Source of the DNA: CAVVAE01 sp963746185 | GTDB lineage: Bacteria > Actinomycetota > Actinomycetes > Propionibacteriales > Nocardioidaceae | Direction of reading: 5' to 3' | Assembly: GCA_963746185.1 (NCBI GenBank) | Contig: CAVVAE010000002.1 | Span: forward strand, 558,001-622,000 | Length of the DNA: 64,000 nt | Shown: piece by piece, positions 59,729 through 64,000 of the stretch | How the letters are laid out: the number at the start of each line of letters is the position of its first letter | How positions within the stretch are numbered: the stretch's first letter is position 1 | Notes under the pieces: generated by a model | What the model saw: only the letters and a program-made list of their open reading frames with translations | Databases searched by the model: none | Told to the model about the DNA's origin: nothing | Made by a program: the position numbers and the translations under genes

Positions 59729-60904
59729 ATGGCTGTTGTGACCTCATCCGACGAAACCCCCGCTCTTGGCCCAGCCGCTCGACCCCACGACAGTTCTCCC
59801 GACGCGTCCTCCAAGGCACGTGCCGGCCTACGTCCGGGCCTACGCCCAGAGACCGTTACGGTGAAGGCCGGTCGTCCGGCGTCAGAACCCGATCAGCCGC
59901 TCAACGAGCCGCTGGTGATGGCGTCGACGTACGTCGCGGGGGGCGACCGCGAGTACGGCCGCTACGCGAACCCCACGTGGGAAGCGTTCGAAGCGGCCGT
60001 CGGCGCACTTGAGGGAGGACGCGCTCTGTCGTTCGCCTCGGGCATGGCCGCCGTCTCGACTGTGCTTGACCTGGTGGCGCCCGGAGAGACGGTCGTGGCG
60101 GCCCGCCACTGCTACCAGGGCACGTTGGTGCAGCTGGCGACGCTGGAGGCGCGTGGCCAGGTCAACGTCGTACTCGTCGACATCGACGACACCGACCAGG
60201 TGCTCGGTGCCCTCGACGACGACGTGGCTCTGCTGTGGATCGAAAGCCCGACCAACCCCGCACTCGAGGTCGCCGACATCGCGGCGTTGTGCGCCGGAGC
60301 CCACGCGGCAGGGGTACGCGTAGCCGTCGACAACACCTTCGCGACCCCGCTGCATCAGCAACCGCTGAGCCTGGGCGCCGACGTGGTGGTCCACTCGGGT
60401 ACCAAGTTCCTCGCTGGGCACGCTGACACGGTGATCGGTCTGGTCGTGACAGCAGACGACGAGATCTTCCGTGCGGTGGACGAGAAGCGGCGCACCGCGG
60501 GAGCGCTCCCCGGCACTCTCGAGGCGTGGCTCGCGCTGCGCGGCATGCGAACTCTCCATCTGCGAGTCGAGCGGGCTCAGGCCAACGCCCAGGAACTCGT
60601 ACGCCGGTTGGGCGTGCACAGTGCGGTGGAACGCGTCCGCTACCCCGGCTTCGGCGCGATCGTCGCGATCGAGATAGCCGGTGGCGCGATGGCGGCCGAC
60701 CTGGTCACGCACAGCACGCATCTCTGGGTGCACGCCACCAGCCTCGGCGGAGTCGAGTCCTCGCTGGAGAGAAGGCGGCGCTGGAAGAGCGAGCCACAGA
60801 CGATTCCCGAAGGGCTCATCCGGTTGAGCGTCGGGGTCGAAGACGTGGAGGACCTGTGGGCTGATCTGCGAGAGGCGCTGGACGGCGTACCGCAGGTGAA
60901 CTAA
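59729..60904 (+). CDS. PLP-dependent cystathionine gamma-synthase/lyase family enzyme
   Basis: The 391-residue protein belongs to the Cys/Met metabolism PLP family: VMASTYVAGGDREYGRYANPTW, FASGMAAVSTVLD, the aspartate in VAVDNTFATPLHQQPLSLGADVVVHSGTKFLAGHADT and the PLP lysine in HSGTKFLAG. It uses cystathionine or a related sulfur amino acid. The ATG at 59729 is not preceded by a binding site; a GTG three codons later is an alternative. The 25-residue polar N-terminal extension is variable in this group. Confidence 0.88.
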   Translation: MAVVTSSDETPALGPAARPHDSSPDASSKARAGLRPGLRPETVTVKAGRPASEPDQPLNEPLVMASTYVAGGDREYGRYANPTWEAFEAAVGALEGGRALSFASGMAAVSTVLDLVAPGETVVAARHCYQGTLVQLATLEARGQVNVVLVDIDDTDQVLGALDDDVALLWIESPTNPALEVADIAALCAGAHAAGVRVAVDNTFATPLHQQPLSLGADVVVHSGTKFLAGHADTVIGLVVTADDEIFRAVDEKRRTAGALPGTLEAWLALRGMRTLHLRVERAQANAQELVRRLGVHSAVERVRYPGFGAIVAIEIAGGAMAADLVTHSTHLWVHATSLGGVESSLERRRRWKSEPQTIPEGLIRLSVGVEDVEDLWADLREALDGVPQVN

Positions 60905-60928
60905 CGGAAGTCTGTCGCGGGAGAAGGT

Positions 60929-61930
60929 CTAGTCGCGTTCGGGTTTGGCCGCGCGGGACACCAGGCTCTGAAGCATCTCCTGCGGATCGAGCTCGCCTCG
61001 GACAAGCGCCGCGACGGCCTCGACGATCGGCATCTCCACATCGTTGCGGGCTGCGAGGTCGCGGATTGACTCGCACGACTTCACCCCTTCGGCGACCTGG
61101 CGGGTCGACGCGACGATCTCGTCGATGCTCATCCCCTGCCCGAGCTTCTCGCCGAAAGTCCGGTTGCGCGACAACGGCGAAGAGCAGGTCGCGACGAGAT
61201 CGCCCAGTCCGGCCAGACCCGAGAACGTGTAAGGATCGGCACCCAGCGCTTCACCCAGTCGTGCTGTCTCGGCAAGTCCTCGCGTGATCACCGACGCGGT
61301 CGTGTTGTCGCCGAACCCGAGCCCGATCGCCATTCCGACCGACAGCGCGATGACGTTCTTGGTGGCGCCGCCGAGCTCGCAGCCCACGACGTCGGTGTTG
61401 GTGTAAGGACGGAACACCGGGCTGTGACAGCGGGCCTGGAGCAGTTCGGCAACTTTTTCGTCGGCACAGGCGATCACCGATGCAGCGGGCTGCCGGTTCG
61501 CGATCTCGTGCGAGAGGTTGGGACCAGAAAGTACGGCGACCCGGTCATCGCCGATACCGGCGACCTCCTCGATCACCTCGCTCATCCGCTTGGCCGTCCC
61601 CAGCTCGACGCCCTTCATCAGACTCATCACCAAGGCGTCGTCGGGGATGTGTTTCGCCCAGTCCTCGAGGTTGGCGCGCAACGACTGAGAGGGCACGGCG
61701 AGAACGACGACCGAGGCTCCGGAGAGCGCCTCGTCGGGATTGTGCGTTGCCGAGATCCTGTCGGGAAGTTCTACGCCGGGCAGGTACTCGCGGTTCTCGT
61801 GCAACGAGTTGATGTCACTGCTCAGCTCTTCGCGTCGGGCCCACATAACGACGTCGTTATCGGCATCTGCGAGGACGAGCGAGAACGCCGTACCCCAAGA
61901 TCCGGCGCCGAACACCGCTACGTGGCTCAC
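60929..61930 (-). CDS. gpsA: NAD(P)+-dependent glycerol-3-phosphate dehydrogenase
   Basis: GpsA makes sn-glycerol 3-phosphate for phospholipids. The 333-residue protein has the Rossmann motif VFGAGSWGTAFSLVLADA, LVMSLMKGVE, the GCELGGATKNVIALSVG lysine (catalytic) and AGLGDLVATC SPLSRN-type box (seen as GLAGLGDLVATCSSPLSRNR). It is followed upstream by plsC, sharing four bases with its stop (ATGA), so both act in the same pathway. Confidence 0.95.
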   Translation of the reverse strand: MSHVAVFGAGSWGTAFSLVLADADNDVVMWARREELSSDINSLHENREYLPGVELPDRISATHNPDEALSGASVVVLAVPSQSLRANLEDWAKHIPDDALVMSLMKGVELGTAKRMSEVIEEVAGIGDDRVAVLSGPNLSHEIANRQPAASVIACADEKVAELLQARCHSPVFRPYTNTDVVGCELGGATKNVIALSVGMAIGLGFGDNTTASVITRGLAETARLGEALGADPYTFSGLAGLGDLVATCSSPLSRNRTFGEKLGQGMSIDEIVASTRQVAEGVKSCESIRDLAARNDVEMPIVEAVAALVRGELDPQEMLQSLVSRAAKPERD

Positions 61931-62751
61931 GCTGTCTCGTCCTTCGGTGTCATGTCATCCTTCGCTGCTGCTCCGTCCGTCCCAGACTTCCTTCGTGGTG
62001 CGGACGACCTTCGTCGGTTCGGGTTGGGGTTGCCGATCTCTGCCACACCCGCCGCCCTCGGGTCGAATCGTTTCACGGGAGCCGTCATGCCGCGAATGTC
62101 CTCGAGCAAGCCGGTGATGTCAGCCATGATCCGGTCAGTGGCCTCACGAAGCACGGCGGGCGTGAGCTTCTTGCCCTGCAGGTCTTCCAGCCGGACGGGT
62201 GCGCCCGCTCGAATACGCATCAGTTTGCGGGGGTACAAGCTCGGCGCACGTGCGTAGGGCGCCAGCACCTCGTTCGGACCCCACTGCGCGCACGGGATCA
62301 GCGGGCAACCTGTGGTCAGCGCGATGCGGGCTGCCCCGGACTTGCCGACCATCGGCCACAGGTCGGGATCGCGCGTAATCGTGCCTTCGACGTAGACGAT
62401 CACGCACTCGCCCTTCTGGACCGCCGCCACAGCTGCGCTGAACGCCTTCGTGGCATCGGTTGTCTTGCGGTAGACGGGGATCTGACCGGCGCTGCGCAAG
62501 ATCGCGCCGATGATCGGTACGCCGAACACCTCGGCCTTGCCGAGAAAACGCGGGAGACGGCCATTGTCGTAAATGAAGTGAGCGAAGGGAATCGGGTCGA
62601 ACTCCGACACGTGGTTGGCAACCAGGACGCACCCACCTTCGCGTGGAATGTTTTCGGCACCCCGCCAGTCGCGTTTGGTGAACATCAAGAGGGGGCGCCG
62701 GAGCAGTACGACGCAGATTGCGAAGGCCCATCCGAGCTTTCGTCTCGCCAC
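61927..62751 (-). CDS. plsC: 1-acyl-sn-glycerol-3-phosphate acyltransferase
   Basis: PlsC adds the second acyl chain in phosphatidic acid synthesis. The 274-residue protein has the HX4D motif in VLVANHVSEFDP, the FPEGT-like YVEGTITRD and a membrane-near N-terminal hydrophobic helix (LGWAFAICVVLLRRPLLMF). Its C-terminus is a basic Ser/Arg-rich tail. gpsA overlaps its stop, placing it in one operon with the enzyme that makes its precursor. Confidence 0.93.
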   Translation of the reverse strand: MARRKLGWAFAICVVLLRRPLLMFTKRDWRGAENIPREGGCVLVANHVSEFDPIPFAHFIYDNGRLPRFLGKAEVFGVPIIGAILRSAGQIPVYRKTTDATKAFSAAVAAVQKGECVIVYVEGTITRDPDLWPMVGKSGAARIALTTGCPLIPCAQWGPNEVLAPYARAPSLYPRKLMRIRAGAPVRLEDLQGKKLTPAVLREATDRIMADITGLLEDIRGMTAPVKRFDPRAAGVAEIGNPNPNRRRSSAPRRKSGTDGAAAKDDMTPKDETA

Positions 62752-62857
62752 CCCGTGCTCCTCACAACCACACTCGTTTGGCTGCCACCCTGGTCAGCAG
62801 CAGGCAGACAGTTTCGTCTAACGCGATGGTGATGTCGAGCAGGTGGCAAGATCGTTG

Positions 62858-63517
62858 ATGATGTCCTCCCGCTCGCCGACCGAACCCAGCTGGTCGATCA
62901 TCGTCCCTGTCAAGCAAACCACGATCGCCAAGACGCGGCTTCGTGGCTTCGCCGAACAGGACCGCGGCGCGCTGGCCTTGGCGTTTGCGCTTGACACCGT
63001 GGCAGCAGCGCTGACATGTCCTGAGGTACGACGGTTGGTTGTCGTCACCAATGAGCCGGCAACTCGAGCGTTTCGCGATGCCGGTGCAGACGTGATCGCC
63101 GATCGACCTGACGCGGGTCTCAACGCAGCGATCGTGCACGGTGCTCAGTACATCCGTGCACGAGACGCGGAGTGTGGACTGGTGGCTCTAGCCGGCGACC
63201 TTCCAGCCCTGACCGCCGAGGTACTGTCGCTGGTGCTGTCGACCGAACACGGCCCGCGCTGGTTCATCTCCGACACTGCTGGCACCGGGACGACATTGCT
63301 CGCCGCTGTCGCCTCCGAGCGGTTGTCCCCGCACTTCGGACCACACTCCCGTGCCTTCCACCGGGCCGAAGGTGCAGAGGAGGTCTCCGGCTCCGGATTG
63401 GAGCGGCTGCGTCGCGACGTCGACACAGAAGTCGACCTCTGGGACGCGATCCGACTCGGGGTCGGCCGTCATACCCACGGCGTCCTGTCAGGACTCGACT
63501 TGGGGCGACTAGCCTGA
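62858..63517 (+). CDS. fbiD: Phosphoenolpyruvate guanylyltransferase / 2-phospholactate guanylyltransferase (F420 synthesis)
   Basis: FbiD makes the guanylylated precursor of coenzyme F420. The protein has the nucleotidyltransferase start IIVPVKQTTIAKTRL, the strand VRRLVVVTNEPATRAFRDAG, and the metal-binding GLVALAGDLPALT segment, with DTAGTGTTLLAA and FGPHSRAFH later. A GTG at 62843 adds five residues; the ATG at 62858 has AGGTGG about eleven bases upstream. It is followed after four bases by the cold-shock-like gene. Confidence 0.88.
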   Translation: MMSSRSPTEPSWSIIVPVKQTTIAKTRLRGFAEQDRGALALAFALDTVAAALTCPEVRRLVVVTNEPATRAFRDAGADVIADRPDAGLNAAIVHGAQYIRARDAECGLVALAGDLPALTAEVLSLVLSTEHGPRWFISDTAGTGTTLLAAVASERLSPHFGPHSRAFHRAEGAEEVSGSGLERLRRDVDTEVDLWDAIRLGVGRHTHGVLSGLDLGRLA

Positions 63518-63521
63518 AGCG

Positions 63522-63725
63522 ATGCAGGCGACGGTGTGGAGCTTCGACGATGAGACCCATGCGGGCAGCGTTGCCCTCGACGATGGTCAGCTCATACCGT
63601 TCGATGCGGACGCCTTCGCCTCGAGTGGTCTGCGCTTTCTCCGGCCTGGTCAACGAGTCCGGCTCGAGATGGACGGCGACCAGATCACCTCGATCACGAT
63701 CATCACGTTGACCGGGCCGCACTGA
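63522..63725 (+). CDS. Cold-shock-domain-like small protein
   Basis: The 67-residue protein resembles a minimal OB/cold-shock fold: MQATVWSFDDETHAGSVALDDG, FDADAFASSGLRFLRPGQRVRLEMDGDQI and a final strand. The RNP1/2 aromatic residues of classical cold-shock proteins are weak, so RNA binding is uncertain. It is translationally linked to fbiD (gap of four bases) and is followed by a strong terminator. Confidence 0.75.
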   Translation: MQATVWSFDDETHAGSVALDDGQLIPFDADAFASSGLRFLRPGQRVRLEMDGDQITSITIITLTGPH

Positions 63726-63731
63726 GCGGCA

Positions 63732-63770
63732 ATGCAGAAGGGCCGACCCTGTGGGTCGGCCCTTCTGCAT
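63732..63770. terminator. Bidirectional terminator between the cold-shock-like gene and hupB
   Basis: ATGCAGAAGGGCCGACCC at 63732-63749 and its exact complement at 63753-63770 form an 18-base-pair stem with a three-base TGT loop. It lies between two convergent genes, so it can end transcription from both sides. Confidence 0.85.
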
Positions 63771-63804
63771 GAACGGTTCTGCAATGAGCGGGAGGAAGCT
63801 GTGA

Positions 63805-64000
63805 TCAGCGCTTTCTCGCCGTCCGCTTTGCTGCGCTCTTCTTGGCGGCCCTCTTGGCCGTCTTCTTGGCGGGTGCCCGCTTTGTGGCCTTCTTGGCCGT
63901 CTTCTTGGCGGGTGCCCGCTTCGTGGTCCTCTTCGCAGCCGACTTCTTGGCTGCCGTCTTCTTAGCGGCCCTCTTGGCCGTCTTCTTGGCAGGTGCCCGC
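63805..64000 (-). CDS. hupB: HU-type histone-like protein, Lys/Ala-rich C-terminal tail only
   Basis: Only the last 65 codons are in the window; the rest lies to the right. They encode a Lys/Ala/Arg/Thr-rich tail with repeated PAKKTAKRA and PAKKTAKKA units and end in ARKR. Such eukaryote-H1-like tails follow the HU domain in actinobacterial HupB. The nucleic-acid-binding HU domain itself is not visible here. It is convergent with the cold-shock-like gene, with a strong terminator between them. Confidence 0.85.
   Translation of the reverse strand, partial: RAPAKKTAKRAAKKTAAKKSAAKRTTKRAPAKKTAKKATKRAPAKKTAKRAAKKSAAKRTARKR

Noticed and set aside
63805..64000. Lysine-repeat stretch as a DNA satellite
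   Set aside because: The repeats keep one open minus-strand frame with the PAKK pattern of HupB tails, so they are coding.

Overview
The window looks like a chromosomal segment of a high-GC actinobacterium, most likely a Propionibacteriales / Nocardioidaceae-type organism (inferred from gene content and order, not from a database search). Supporting signs are the gene order hupB-fbiD-plsC-gpsA-ddl-DUF3515-thiL-rpmB-DAK-recG-rsmD-coaD-DUF177-rpmF-rnc-mutM / smc-ftsY-amt-glnK-glnD-ffh-rpsP-KH-rimM-trmD-rplS-lepB-rnhB-DUF2469-yraN-comM, a Lys/Ala-rich HU tail, a coenzyme F420 gene (fbiD), GTG/TTG starts and ATGA overlaps. Almost all housekeeping genes are on the minus strand.

Layout. 1-10.4 kb: comM (partial), yraN, an odd plus-strand Ser-triplet protein, DUF2469, rnhB, two signal peptidases, rplS with a structured leader, a trmD-acetyltransferase fusion, rimM, khpA, rpsP with a long acidic tail, an amidohydrolase and ffh. 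10.4-17.9 kb: a flavin monooxygenase, a TPR/LuxR regulator, the nitrogen operon amt-glnK-glnD with a GlnR-like site upstream, and an MpaB-type oxygenase. 18-23.6 kb: a secreted beta-barrel protein, ftsY, a small membrane protein and smc.

23.8-43 kb is an accessory block between smc and mutM, which are usually close together. It holds a PhoX-like protein, small enzymes, lipoproteins, an aromatic-catabolism cluster (amidohydrolase, LigB/LigA-type dioxygenase, dehydrogenase), a serine hydrolase, a SigE-family sigma factor with its partner, and an LVIVD protein. It also carries decay scars: a triply disrupted methyltransferase, a frameshifted ligB, a chrA remnant fused antisense to a dehydrogenase, and the tail of a maleylpyruvate-isomerase-like gene.

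43-51.5 kb returns to housekeeping (mutM to rpmB). 51.6-56.6 kb is a five-gene island between rpmB and thiL: a four-TM protein, a small adaptor-like protein, two P-loop proteins and a 760-residue TPR protein. The adaptor and the second P-loop protein share a Gly/Ser/Thr/Val-rich motif, the arrangement expected of a split NLR/STAND-like signalling system with amyloid-type coupling. It is the best candidate here for an undescribed system. 56.7-64 kb holds thiL, a RAM-domain protein, DUF3515, ddl, a Cys/Met PLP enzyme, gpsA, plsC, fbiD, a cold-shock-like protein and the tail of hupB.

No gene-free stretch exceeds about 300 bases. I saw no tRNA, rRNA, CRISPR array, insertion sequence or replication origin.
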